64,000 nt of DNA from UBA2767 sp965228625 (lineage in GTDB: Bacteria > Pseudomonadota > Alphaproteobacteria > Rhizobiales > Methyloligellaceae), in contig OZ245829.1 of assembly GCA_965228625.1 (NCBI GenBank), positions 4,712,001 through 4,776,000 of the forward strand, in the 5' to 3' direction. The notes below the pieces were generated by a model. That model had not been told where the DNA came from, made no database searches, and saw nothing but the letters and a program-made list of their open reading frames with translations. Position 1 is the first letter of the stretch, and every line of letters begins with the position of its first letter. Shown here in pieces: positions 17,193 through 25,757 of the stretch. A program made the translations under genes and the position numbers.

Positions 17193-18293
17193 TCAGCCGT
17201 CCTCCCGATGCAGCAGCACCGTTGCCGCCAGCAAGGTGCCGATTACCGCAGGCGCCCATGCCGCGACCTCCGGCGCGGCGAGTCCCGATCTTCCGATATT
17301 GTGTGAAACCTCCCGGAACATGAAAAACACGAAGCCCGAGGCCAGTCCGACAATGGCCATTGTCTGCACTTTTCCGAAACGGAAGGACTGCAGCGAACAG
17401 GTCGCCGCGAGCAGGACCATCACCACCAGCAGCAACGGCAACGACAGAAGGATCTGGTACCTCATCTTGTGCCGGGTGGCCGGAAGCCCCGCCTTGTCGG
17501 CAAGGTCAATGAAATCCGGGAGTTCCCAGAACGAGACGGACGACACCGTGCCCAGGCTGTCATTCACGTGGGTCGGCGTGAGGTGCGTGCTGACCAGGTA
17601 GCTTTCGTAGAATGCCGGCTCACGTCCGGGCGCGCTCACGGTGGCATCCTTGAGGACCCAGTAGCCCTTGTGCAATTCGGCGGACTCCGCCTCGACGCGC
17701 TCGGCAAAGTTCTTGTCCGTGTCGAAATGCCAGACGCTGACGCCACTCAACGAAAGTCCGCGGTTGCTGACGATGTTCGCGTGCATCACGGACTGGCCAT
17801 CGACGCCATCCTGGCGCAACCAGGACCCCGCGGAGCGTGTGTCGAGGAGCGACGCCTCCTTGCCAAAGGCATTCGCATACAAGCTCTCCGAAATCCCTCG
17901 GGCATAGGAGGACAACGGCGAGTAAACCATCATCATGAACATACCGATCGCCACGGCGACGAAGATCCCCGGGGCAATGAACTGCCAGACGGACATGCCG
18001 GAAGCGCGCGCGACGACAAGTTCCGACTTCCGGCTCAGCATCAGGAGTGCCGCAATGGAGCCGATCAACACGGAAAACGGGATGACGATTTCCGTCCGGG
18101 CGGGAAGGCGAAGAAGCGAGATCATCACCAGCGCTCCGGCGCTCACCGAGGTGCCGTCCCTCTTGCCGGCGCGGCGCAGCAATTCGATCATGTCGGCAAG
18201 GAAAATCAACAGGACGCAGACCAGCGTGACAGCCAAAATGGCTATCAGAAAACGCCACGAAACGTAGCGCGCAAAGGTCCACCCAGCAGTCAT
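17193..18293 (-). CDS. lptG: LPS export ABC permease LptG
   Basis: 366 residues of the YjgP/YjgQ family: membrane segments at the N-terminus (two) and C-terminus (three to four) flank a periplasmic beta-jellyroll. WTFARYVSWRFLIAILAVTL opens the first helix, and SFRFGKVQTMAIVGLASGFVFFMFREV is near the end. LptG with LptF and the LptB ATPase (not in this window) extracts LPS from the inner membrane and passes it along the LptC/A bridge to LptD, encoded next. The start overlaps the lptF stop by 4 bp. Confidence 0.94.
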   Translation of the reverse strand: MTAGWTFARYVSWRFLIAILAVTLVCVLLIFLADMIELLRRAGKRDGTSVSAGALVMISLLRLPARTEIVIPFSVLIGSIAALLMLSRKSELVVARASGMSVWQFIAPGIFVAVAIGMFMMMVYSPLSSYARGISESLYANAFGKEASLLDTRSAGSWLRQDGVDGQSVMHANIVSNRGLSLSGVSVWHFDTDKNFAERVEAESAELHKGYWVLKDATVSAPGREPAFYESYLVSTHLTPTHVNDSLGTVSSVSFWELPDFIDLADKAGLPATRHKMRYQILLSLPLLLVVMVLLAATCSLQSFRFGKVQTMAIVGLASGFVFFMFREVSHNIGRSGLAAPEVAAWAPAVIGTLLAATVLLHREDG

Positions 18294-19495
18294 CCCACGC
18301 GTCCGCCGTTGTTTTCGGTCTTAACCCCCATCACGGCCATGAATTTATCGTTGAAATTCTGGAGCTTGCCCGATGCGTCCAGACTGATTCTAAGCCGTGT
18401 ATAGGGTGCCATTCTAACGGTTGCCGTAAAGCCTGCAACGATAATCGCACCGATTGGAATCCCGTATACGAGCACGATTGCGGCAGGGTTCAGGGCAAGC
18501 AAATTCGTCGCCGCGACACCGGCTGCCCGTAGCAAAACCGCAGTGCCGAATGCCAGCGCCACAGATGACCATCGATTCTCTCGAACGGTCTTCGGATTCC
18601 CCATGAAATTGAGCACAATCATGACGTAGACAATGGGGTAAAGCGCCGTGGAGAACCTTTCATGTAACTCGGCGCGGAACCGTCCGGGCGCGCGCGCATA
18701 GTGCTGGTTGTTGGGATCCGGATTGATCAGTTCTCCAGGGTACAGTTCGCCGCGCCGCAGGCTGCCCGCTTCAGATTTCGGGCCGTATTGGGTGATGTCG
18801 AAAATGTATTGCTCAAATGCAACGATCTGGACGCTCTCGTCCTTCTTTTCGCTCTCCTGGCGGTGGATATGACCGTCCCGCATGATCATGTACGACCCCT
18901 CGTCGTTCGTGATGATCTGGCCGCGGTCGGCGAGATAGGTCATGGCCTGCTTCTTGTCGCGGGTGTCATGAATGATCAGACCGATGAGTTCTCCGTTCAG
19001 GGCGCGGTCGCGGATATGGAACGTCAGGCCGCGCTCCGGCGCTGAAAACCGGCCCGGCTGGAGGACCTGGGCGATCAGGTCGGTGCGGACCTGATTGATG
19101 TGCGAGCGCAACTCGCGCAGGCTTGCCGGCGTCACAAACAAATTGAGAATCAGGACAATCAGGGCCAGTACGCCGCCAAGCGCCAGGCACGGATATGCGA
19201 ACCGCCAGATCGGTGCGCCGGCCGCGGACATGATGATGAGTTCGCTGTCGCCGTTCAGCCGGTCGAACGTGTAAAGGCAGGCAACGAGAAAAGCGATCGG
19301 CGCAATAATGGCGACGAGCGCGGGCAGGGCGAGCGTCGTCATTTTCAGGAGCAGGACAAGCGACTGCCCCTGGGTCGTCAGCAGCTCGAGCTTGGCGAGC
19401 GCGCTGGCGAGCCAGACGATTGTCGTCAGCGTTGCAACAATCAGCAGAAAACTGCTCGCAAGCTGACGAAAAAGATAGCGGCTGAAGAGGTCCAT
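18290..19495 (-). CDS. lptF: LPS export ABC permease LptF
   Basis: 401 residues from ATG 19495 (MDLFSRYLFRQLASSFLLIV). The frame is open for another 51 codons upstream, but that stretch is not membrane-like and the chosen start matches the family. Same architecture as LptG: N-terminal membrane pair, periplasmic jellyroll (about 130-290), C-terminal membrane helices. It is the first gene of lptF-lptG-lptD-surA-pdxA-rsmA, which together build and export the outer membrane. Confidence 0.94.
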   Translation of the reverse strand: MDLFSRYLFRQLASSFLLIVATLTTIVWLASALAKLELLTTQGQSLVLLLKMTTLALPALVAIIAPIAFLVACLYTFDRLNGDSELIIMSAAGAPIWRFAYPCLALGGVLALIVLILNLFVTPASLRELRSHINQVRTDLIAQVLQPGRFSAPERGLTFHIRDRALNGELIGLIIHDTRDKKQAMTYLADRGQIITNDEGSYMIMRDGHIHRQESEKKDESVQIVAFEQYIFDITQYGPKSEAGSLRRGELYPGELINPDPNNQHYARAPGRFRAELHERFSTALYPIVYVMIVLNFMGNPKTVRENRWSSVALAFGTAVLLRAAGVAATNLLALNPAAIVLVYGIPIGAIIVAGFTATVRMAPYTRLRISLDASGKLQNFNDKFMAVMGVKTENNGGRVG

Positions 19496-19584
19496 GAAAG
19501 ACCCGACAAGCTCCCCGTCATTCTGTCCGGACCCTGCCTGTTTTCCCCCAAGGCTCCGGCGTGCCATGTCCATGTTGTAATTGA

Positions 19585-19614
19585 AATTTCCACCACGCCA
19601 ACATGGCGGAAATT
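19585..19614. repeat. Nested inverted repeat in the lptF-pepA divergent region
   Basis: An inner hairpin CGCCA-ACA-TGGCG (19596-19608) is enclosed by outer arms AATTTC (19585-19590) and GAAATT (19609-19614), with a 5-nt bulge on one side. It lies 90 bp upstream of lptF and 150 bp upstream of pepA. No T-run follows, so this is a leader structure or an operator rather than a terminator. Confidence 0.35.
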
Positions 19615-19763
19615 CGACCGGAAATTGAGGGTCTTGCCTTCGGGACAAACACTATTTAGTTACCGACAGACGCGGATTTTTCTTCACCTGTCCGGCCCGC
19701 CCCCGCGACTCGCGTTGCTTGTCCGTGAGCGCCGGTCCGGTCGGATGCCAAAAAGGCTTTCTC

Positions 19764-21290
19764 ATGAGCAAACCAACAGCTATTTCTTTTGCCGATATCG
19801 CTTTGCCGAAGCAGGGTGTTGCCATCCTTCTCGCAGAAGACGGACCGACCCTGTCTCCCGCCGGAAAGGCGCTCGACAAAGCCAGCGGTGGTGTCTTAAC
19901 AAAAGCTATTAAAGAGCGGAAATTCAAAGGAAAAAAGAAGTCGGCACTCGACCTCATCGTCCCCGGTGAATCAGGGCTTTCACGGGTCCTTATCGTCGGC
20001 GTCGGCACGCTCAAGGACTATGCGGAGAACGACTGGGTGAGCCTCGGAGGTGCGATCAGAGGCAGGCTCTCCGGGCGTGACGGTCCCAATGCGACGGTTG
20101 TGCTCGAACGCCCGAAGCGCCCCCATGCGGTTACCCCGGAGCAGGCGGCTGACGTCGGTTTGGGTGCGATGCTTCGCGGCTACAAGTTCGACAAATACAA
20201 GACGAAATCGGCGAAAAAAGATGACGAGAGTGGCAATAATGACACGGATTTGAACCGCCTCACCATCCAGTGCGCCAAGGCGGCGACCGCACGGCGCCGA
20301 TTTGCCGGTGACAGAGCGGTCGGGGAGGGAATCGACGTCGCGCGCGATCTCGTGAACGAGCCGGCCAATGTGCTCGGGCCCAAGGAGTTCGCCGACCGTG
20401 CCAAGGCACTCACCAAGCTCGGCGTGAAGGTTCAAGTTCTCGACGAGAAAGCCATGCGCAAGCAGGGCATGGAATCGCTGCTGGCCGTGGGGCAGGGGAG
20501 CGAGCGCCCCAGCTACATGGCGGTGATGGAATGGAAGGGCGCCAAGGACAAGAGCCGCAAGCCGGTTGCCATCGTCGGGAAGGGCGTCACCTTCGATACC
20601 GGCGGCATCTCGATCAAGCCGGCCGCCGGCATGGGCGACATGAAGGGCGACATGGCGGGCGCGGCCTGCGTGGTCGGGCTGATGCACGCCCTTGCCGCGC
20701 GCAAGGCGAAGGTTAACGCGGTCGGGCTGATCGGGCTCGTTGAGAACATGCCGAGCGGCAACGCGACGCGGCCCGGCGATATCGTGCGTTCGATGTCCGG
20801 CCAGACCGTCGAAATTCTTAACACCGACGCCGAAGGGCGGCTCGTGCTCGCCGACGTGCTCTGGTACGCCCAGGAGAAGTACAAGCCGAAATGGATCGTG
20901 AACCTGGCGACGTTGACGGGCGCCATTCTCGTTGCGCTTGGCAATGAGCATGCAGGCCTGTTCTCCAACGACGACAAGCTGAGCGACAAGCTGTCCAAGG
21001 CAGGGAACGAGGTCGGCGAGAAGGTCTGGCGCTTGCCGCTGGGGCCCAAATACGACGAGCTGATCAAGTCCGACGTCGCCGACATGAAGAACATCGGCGG
21101 ACGGTGGGGGGGCTCCATCACCGCTGCCCAATTCCTGCAGCGGTTCATCAAAGAGGGGACACCCTGGGCGCATCTCGACATTGCCGGTACCGGCATGGGG
21201 TCGCCGAAGACGGAGATCAATCAGAGTTGGGGATCAGGTTTCGGCGTGCGGCTGTTGAACCGGCTCATTGCCGAGGACGACGAGGATTGA
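19764..21290 (+). CDS. pepA: Leucyl aminopeptidase (M17 family)
   Basis: 508 residues from ATG 19764 (MSKPTAISFADI). The M17 catalytic C-terminal domain shows VGKGVTFDTGGISIKPAAGM, GDMAGAA and the signature NTDAEGRLVLAD, carrying the two-zinc ligands (Lys, Asp, Asp, Glu). The hexameric cytosolic enzyme removes N-terminal residues from peptides. The N-terminal domain is the macro-like regulatory domain; in E. coli it also binds DNA, which is not established here. It is divergent from lptF. In many proteobacteria holC follows pepA, but here the next gene is mazG. Confidence 0.96.
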   Translation: MSKPTAISFADIALPKQGVAILLAEDGPTLSPAGKALDKASGGVLTKAIKERKFKGKKKSALDLIVPGESGLSRVLIVGVGTLKDYAENDWVSLGGAIRGRLSGRDGPNATVVLERPKRPHAVTPEQAADVGLGAMLRGYKFDKYKTKSAKKDDESGNNDTDLNRLTIQCAKAATARRRFAGDRAVGEGIDVARDLVNEPANVLGPKEFADRAKALTKLGVKVQVLDEKAMRKQGMESLLAVGQGSERPSYMAVMEWKGAKDKSRKPVAIVGKGVTFDTGGISIKPAAGMGDMKGDMAGAACVVGLMHALAARKAKVNAVGLIGLVENMPSGNATRPGDIVRSMSGQTVEILNTDAEGRLVLADVLWYAQEKYKPKWIVNLATLTGAILVALGNEHAGLFSNDDKLSDKLSKAGNEVGEKVWRLPLGPKYDELIKSDVADMKNIGGRWGGSITAAQFLQRFIKEGTPWAHLDIAGTGMGSPKTEINQSWGSGFGVRLLNRLIAEDDED

Positions 21291-21356
21291 GGGCGGGGCC
21301 TGTGTGCAGCGCCACGCCGTCTCGCGTCCGCAGCAAAATACAGGAACATATCCAAT

Positions 21357-21376
21357 TTGACATAATATACATTATG
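21357..21376 (+). promoter_or_regulatory. TTGACA overlapping an inverted repeat upstream of mazG
   Basis: TTGACA at 21357-21362 runs into CATAAT-ATAC-ATTATG (21361-21376), a perfect 6-bp inverted repeat in an AT-rich patch unlike the surrounding sequence. It looks like a -35 element overlapped by an operator. No good -10 hexamer occurs at 16-18 bp, so promoter function is uncertain. Confidence 0.3.
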
Positions 21377-21425
21377 CGAATTGGCCCCGAATTCGTTTAG
21401 ATAAGTCAGAAGGTTAAACGGTTAA

Positions 21426-22253
21426 TTGGTTAAGGCCAGCGGCGACATCACCGACCTCCTCTCGATCATGGCGGCGTTGCGCACGCCCGATACCGGCTGT
21501 CCGTGGGACCTCGAACAGACGTTCTCGACCATCGCCCCCTACACCATTGAGGAAGCCTACGAAGTCGCCGACGCGATCGAACGTGAAGATCTTAATGCCC
21601 TGAAGGACGAGCTTGGCGATCTGTTGCTGCAGGTCGTCTATCACGCGCGCATGGCCGAGGAAGACGGCGCGTTTGCCTTCAATGACGTGGTTGCGGCGAT
21701 CTGCACGAAGATGATCCGCCGGCATCCGCACGTGTTCGGTGATGAGCAGGAACGCGCCAATGTGGACCTCGACGGATTGTGGGAGCGGATGAAGGCGCAG
21801 GAGAAGGCCGCGGACCAATCCGGCTCAGCGCCGCCGGCCGGCGATGAAGGAGGTGTCCTGACGGAGGTTCCGCTCGCCCTGCCCGCGCTGGTTCGTGCGG
21901 TGAAACTCCAGGACAAGGCCGCGCGCGTCGGGTTCGACTGGCCGTCCATGAAACCGGTGTTCGAAAAAGCCCGTGAGGAGTTCGCGGAACTCGAAGATGC
22001 GTTGAGCAACGGTTCCGGCAACCGCGAGGACATCGCCGAGGAATTCGGCGACCTGCTGTTCGTGATGGCCAATCTCGCGCGCCATCTCAAGCTTGATCCG
22101 GAGGATGCGCTGCGTCAGGCGAACGCCAAGTTCATCCGCCGGTTTGCCGCAATCGAGGCCAGGCTTGCGCAGGACGGACGCACCCCCGAAAGCTCGGACC
22201 TTGAGGAAATGGACCGGCTTTGGAACGAAGCGAAACTCTCGGAAAAGAAGTGA
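21426..22253 (+). CDS. mazG: Nucleoside triphosphate pyrophosphohydrolase MazG (TTG start)
   Basis: 275 residues with two MazG domains. The first has TGCPWDLEQTFSTIAPYTIEEAYEVADAIE with the EExxE-type metal site, and the second has EEFGDLLFVMANLARHLKLDPEDAL. It hydrolyses NTPs to NMP and PPi and limits non-canonical or excess nucleotides. No ATG lies before the conserved TGCPWD block except one inside it (SIMAAL), so the TTG at 21426 is preferred; an AGAAGG Shine-Dalgarno lies at 21408-21413. It converges with hflX (15 bp gap). Confidence 0.94.
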   Translation: MVKASGDITDLLSIMAALRTPDTGCPWDLEQTFSTIAPYTIEEAYEVADAIEREDLNALKDELGDLLLQVVYHARMAEEDGAFAFNDVVAAICTKMIRRHPHVFGDEQERANVDLDGLWERMKAQEKAADQSGSAPPAGDEGGVLTEVPLALPALVRAVKLQDKAARVGFDWPSMKPVFEKAREEFAELEDALSNGSGNREDIAEEFGDLLFVMANLARHLKLDPEDALRQANAKFIRRFAAIEARLAQDGRTPESSDLEEMDRLWNEAKLSEKK

Positions 22254-22268
22254 CGGCGGCGGATAGCG

Positions 22269-23693
22269 TCACGCGGCGGCGACAGGCGTGCCGCCGCGGC
22301 GGCGATTGAAGCGCTCGAGTTTTTCCGGCGAAATGCGCAACCGAACCGTCGTCTGACCCTTGTCGTTTGTCTGCGAACTGAGCACGTGTGCATTGTCATG
22401 CAGCCAACTCATCAACGCGCCTTCCGCGGGATCGAGCGAGAGCGTGACCAGCTTGGCCCGGTCGCTCAGCTTGTCCTCGATCGCGGCGCGCAGCGCATCC
22501 AGGCCGGCACCGGTCGTGGCGGATACGCATAAGGCACCTTTTCGGGCCGCCATGTTGCGGACTTCCACGGCGTCCTCGGCATCCAGCAGGTCAATCTTGT
22601 TCCAGACTTCCACCACATGCGTGTCAGCTTGCGTAATGTCGACACCGAGCTCTTCCAGCACCTGCTCGACGTCTTCGCGCTGCGCCTCGGTTTCGTCGCT
22701 CGAAATATCGCGAACGTGCAGGATGAGGTCAGCCTCGAGCACCTCCTCCAGCGTGGCGCGGAACGCGGCAATGAGGCCGGTGGGCAGATTCGAGATGAAC
22801 CCGACCGTGTCAGACACGATCGCCTTCGTTCCCTGCGCGAACGAGACTTCGCGCATGGTCGGGTCCAGCGTCGCAAAGAGCTGGTCCTTTGCCTCGACGC
22901 CCGCACCTGTCAGGGCATTGAACAAGGTCGACTTGCCCGCATTGGTGTAGCCGACCAGTGCAACGGTGGGATACGGGACACGCTTGCGGCCCTCCCGGTG
23001 CAGCGCGCGCGTGCGCTTGACCTGATCGAGTTCGCGCCGAATGCGGACGATCTTGTCCTGCAAGGCGCGGCGGTCGGCCTCGATTTGCGTCTCGCCGGGA
23101 CCGCCCAGAAACCCGACGCCACCGCGCTGGCGCTCCAGGTGGGTCCAGCTCCGGACCAGCCTGCTCTTCTGGTAGACCAGGTGGGCCAGCTCCACCTGAA
23201 GGCGTCCTTCCCGCGTGTGGGCGCGCTCGCCGAATATCTCGAGGATCAATCCGGTCCGGTCGAGCACCTTCGCCTTCCACGTCCGTTCGAGATTGCGCTG
23301 CTGAACGGGTGCGAGCGCATGATCGACGATGACCAGCTCTACGCCTTCGGCGGCGATAATGCCTTTGAGCTCTTCGACCTTGCCCTTCCCGAACAATGTG
23401 CCGGGCCGCGGCCGTGCCACCGGGATGACACCGCTGCTGATGACGTTCAGGTCGATAGCATGCGCCAGGCCCACAGCTTCGCCGAGCCGCGCGGGCTCGG
23501 CGCGGTTTTCGTTCACAGGCTTTCGGGCGAGCGAAACCGGCCGCGGCGTTGCCGCGGGCTTTTGTGCGGGACCGCGCAGGATTGGGCACAGCACCATGGC
23601 CCGCGTCGGCGCGAGCCTGGTATCAAGCCCCTGCCCTTTCTGCGAAGTATCGTTTGAGCCCGACTTGAGTTTGTTCGGATCAACGCTGCGCAC
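22269..23693 (-). CDS. hflX: GTPase HflX
   Basis: 474 residues from GTG 23693. The HflX N-terminal domain (GTLFGKGKVEEL, HALAPVQQRNLE) and the linker GGPGETQIEADRR precede the G domain, with G1 GYTNAGKSTLFN, G3 DTVGFISNLP and G4 NKID. HflX binds the 50S subunit and splits stalled or idle ribosomes under stress. The first 50 residues are poorly conserved and the real start could be internal. It follows hfq by 9 bp, the near-universal hfq-hflX pairing. Confidence 0.95.
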   Translation of the reverse strand: MRSVDPNKLKSGSNDTSQKGQGLDTRLAPTRAMVLCPILRGPAQKPAATPRPVSLARKPVNENRAEPARLGEAVGLAHAIDLNVISSGVIPVARPRPGTLFGKGKVEELKGIIAAEGVELVIVDHALAPVQQRNLERTWKAKVLDRTGLILEIFGERAHTREGRLQVELAHLVYQKSRLVRSWTHLERQRGGVGFLGGPGETQIEADRRALQDKIVRIRRELDQVKRTRALHREGRKRVPYPTVALVGYTNAGKSTLFNALTGAGVEAKDQLFATLDPTMREVSFAQGTKAIVSDTVGFISNLPTGLIAAFRATLEEVLEADLILHVRDISSDETEAQREDVEQVLEELGVDITQADTHVVEVWNKIDLLDAEDAVEVRNMAARKGALCVSATTGAGLDALRAAIEDKLSDRAKLVTLSLDPAEGALMSWLHDNAHVLSSQTNDKGQTTVRLRISPEKLERFNRRRGGTPVAAA

Positions 23694-23702
23694 TGACCGG
23701 TT

Positions 23703-23954
23703 TTATCCTTCTTCGCCTTGCTCCTCACCGTCCAGCAACTGAATCGGCTGACCGGGCATGATCGTCGATATGGCGTGTTTATACACCAACTGTGAGTGGC
23801 CGTCGCGGCGAAGAAGCACGCAGAAATTATCGAACCAGGTCACGACGCCCTGCAGTTTTACGCCGTTAACAAGAAAAATCGTGAGCGGAGTCTTACTCTT
23901 TCTGACGTGGTTTAGAAAAATGTCCTGAAGGCTTTGAGATCTTTCTGCAGCCAT
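23703..23954 (-). CDS. hfq: RNA chaperone Hfq
   Basis: 83 residues, normal for alphaproteobacterial Hfq. Sm1 is in TPLTIFLVNGVKLQGVVTWFDNFCVLL and Sm2 is YKHAISTIMP, which lines the uridine-binding proximal face. A short acidic tail follows. Hfq hexamers help small RNAs pair with mRNAs and, in related bacteria, promote expression of nitrogen-regulation genes, some of which are encoded nearby. It is probably transcribed with hflX. Confidence 0.98.
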   Translation of the reverse strand: MAAERSQSLQDIFLNHVRKSKTPLTIFLVNGVKLQGVVTWFDNFCVLLRRDGHSQLVYKHAISTIMPGQPIQLLDGEEQGEEG

Positions 23955-24270
23955 GAGTATTCCGTCTTTTTCTATTGGCGAAAAATTACCTATTTTTTGG
24001 TACTATAGCACCTCTTCTGAGAATTGCATTTCACAGCTTTGTCGATTCGCCACTATTAGACGCCAATGCAGCGGATCACCGCAAGCCGCAAAAATTCGAC
24101 CCTCGTTAAGCGCCTGAAAACCATAACCAAATTGAGCGCTAGAATCACTTTTTTTCTTTCAACTCAAAATTGAATCCACGAACCGCAGCCGTGGCCGCGT
24201 GGTGCGGTCCCCGAGCGGCGCGGACGCGGTGCAACACGGGCCCCAAGGTGTCGGAAGAATTCACGCGGCG
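23955..24270. other. trkH-hfq intergenic region (316 bp)
   Basis: AT-richer than its surroundings and without a credible coding frame. It contains the proposed hfq promoter at 24002-24010. A T/A-rich stretch around 24150-24170 may mark the 3' end of the trkH transcript, but no strong GC hairpin precedes it. A small RNA cannot be excluded from sequence alone. Confidence 0.5.
24002..24010 (-). promoter_or_regulatory. Candidate extended -10 element for hfq
   Basis: The minus strand reads TGCTATAGT, an extended -10 (TGn plus TATAGT), about 50 bp before the hfq ATG. No convincing -35 is present, which extended -10 promoters can tolerate. Confidence 0.35.
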
Positions 24271-25743
24271 TCAGTCGCGCCAGAAAAGCACATTGAAGAT
24301 CGCAAGCAATGCGAGGATTTCGACCCGGCCGAACACCATCCCGGCGCACAGGACAAGTTGCGCGAACGCGCCCATCTCCCCGTAGGTGGGCGCGTCCGGG
24401 TATTCGGCGATGCGTGCGAACTCATAGGCCGGCCCGATGTTGGACACGGCCCCGGTCGCGGCAAGCAGCGCGCCGGAAAAGGGAACGCCGCTCCAGGCCA
24501 CCAGCATGGCGATGACACCGATGATCAGCATGAACGCGGTCAGCATGATCCACGTCGATTTGGTCATCTCGGTGTCGATGGCTTCGGTCGCCTGGCGTGC
24601 CGGGCGGACGCCATGGGGGTAGACGAGCAGCCGGAACTCGCGCCCGAGCTGCCGCATCATCGATATCACACGGTAGGCCTTCAATCCGCCGGCGGTGGAG
24701 AACCTGCCGCCTCCCACGATGCAAAGGCACAGCAGTACCATGTAAGGAAACAGGATCTGCGTTTGCTCCGAAATGGCGAAACCGGTCGTAGAGATCACCG
24801 AAGCGACGGTGGCCAGACCGAGTGTGAACGTGTGCCAGAGAACCCACAGGCTCAGATCGCCCGCCCGGACCGCGAGCGCAATTGCCAGCAGGGTGCCGAG
24901 AATGCCGACGCTCCAGAATATCCATACCGGTTCGTGCGTCTCGCGCACGATCGTCCAGCGCCCCTGGAAGATTGCCCGTACCCAGATGATGCTGACGGCG
25001 CCGACGATCATGAAGAAGGCAAGGATGACCTCCGCGAGCGGCGAGCCGTAGAGCGCGATCGTTCCGTCGCGCGGCATGAAACCGCCGGTCGAAAGCGTCG
25101 AGAGCGCCAGGCAAAAGGCATCGAACGGCGGAATACCCGAAATGGCGAGCGCGGAGAAGCAGGCGGCGGTGAGCGCGGTGTAAAGCGGCGTGATCTCGCG
25201 AACAGCCTCTCTCAAATGCGGAATGGTTCCATGCGCGCTGTGCCCTACCAGCCTCAGTTGGCGGTCGTGCAACGCGGTCCCCGACAGCGGAGCCAGGAGC
25301 GCCGCCAGCATGATCAGTGTCGTCAGCCCGCCGAGCCACTGCAGCAAGGCGCGCCACACGATGACGCTGGCAGGAACCTGTGAGAGATCGGAAAGCGTCG
25401 TGGCGCCGGTCGTCGTAAAGCCCGATGTCGCCTCGAAGAACGCGCTCGCCGCGTCTGCCGGAAAGCCCGAGGTGTAGAACGGCAACGCGGCGGCGGCGGG
25501 TACGACGATCCAGACGAGCGTCAATAACAGGATGCTCTGTCTGCGGTCGGCAAAGACGCCGCGGCTCCTGAAGGCGATAATGAGGCATCCGGCGATGAAA
25601 CCGACCGTGACGGCGGGCACCACGAATGCCTGCACATGAACGATCGAATCGACGGCGACCGCGAACATCGCGGGTACGATCATCGCGGCCGAAATGACCG
25701 CCAGGACCCAGCCGAGGATGTAGAGCACTGCGACTGCGCGCAT
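24271..25743 (-). CDS. trkH: Trk system potassium uptake protein TrkH
   Basis: 490 residues, polytopic, with the four M1-P-M2 repeats of the Trk/Ktr superfamily; glycine-containing filter-like segments include TSGFTTTGATTL and STGGFMPRDG. TrkH is the ion-conducting subunit of low-affinity K+ uptake. Its regulator TrkA is encoded immediately upstream (14 bp). The pair lies between ntrX and hfq, a conserved alphaproteobacterial arrangement. Confidence 0.95.
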   Translation of the reverse strand: MRAVAVLYILGWVLAVISAAMIVPAMFAVAVDSIVHVQAFVVPAVTVGFIAGCLIIAFRSRGVFADRRQSILLLTLVWIVVPAAAALPFYTSGFPADAASAFFEATSGFTTTGATTLSDLSQVPASVIVWRALLQWLGGLTTLIMLAALLAPLSGTALHDRQLRLVGHSAHGTIPHLREAVREITPLYTALTAACFSALAISGIPPFDAFCLALSTLSTGGFMPRDGTIALYGSPLAEVILAFFMIVGAVSIIWVRAIFQGRWTIVRETHEPVWIFWSVGILGTLLAIALAVRAGDLSLWVLWHTFTLGLATVASVISTTGFAISEQTQILFPYMVLLCLCIVGGGRFSTAGGLKAYRVISMMRQLGREFRLLVYPHGVRPARQATEAIDTEMTKSTWIMLTAFMLIIGVIAMLVAWSGVPFSGALLAATGAVSNIGPAYEFARIAEYPDAPTYGEMGAFAQLVLCAGMVFGRVEILALLAIFNVLFWRD

Positions 25744-25757
25744 TGCGGCGCCGATCC

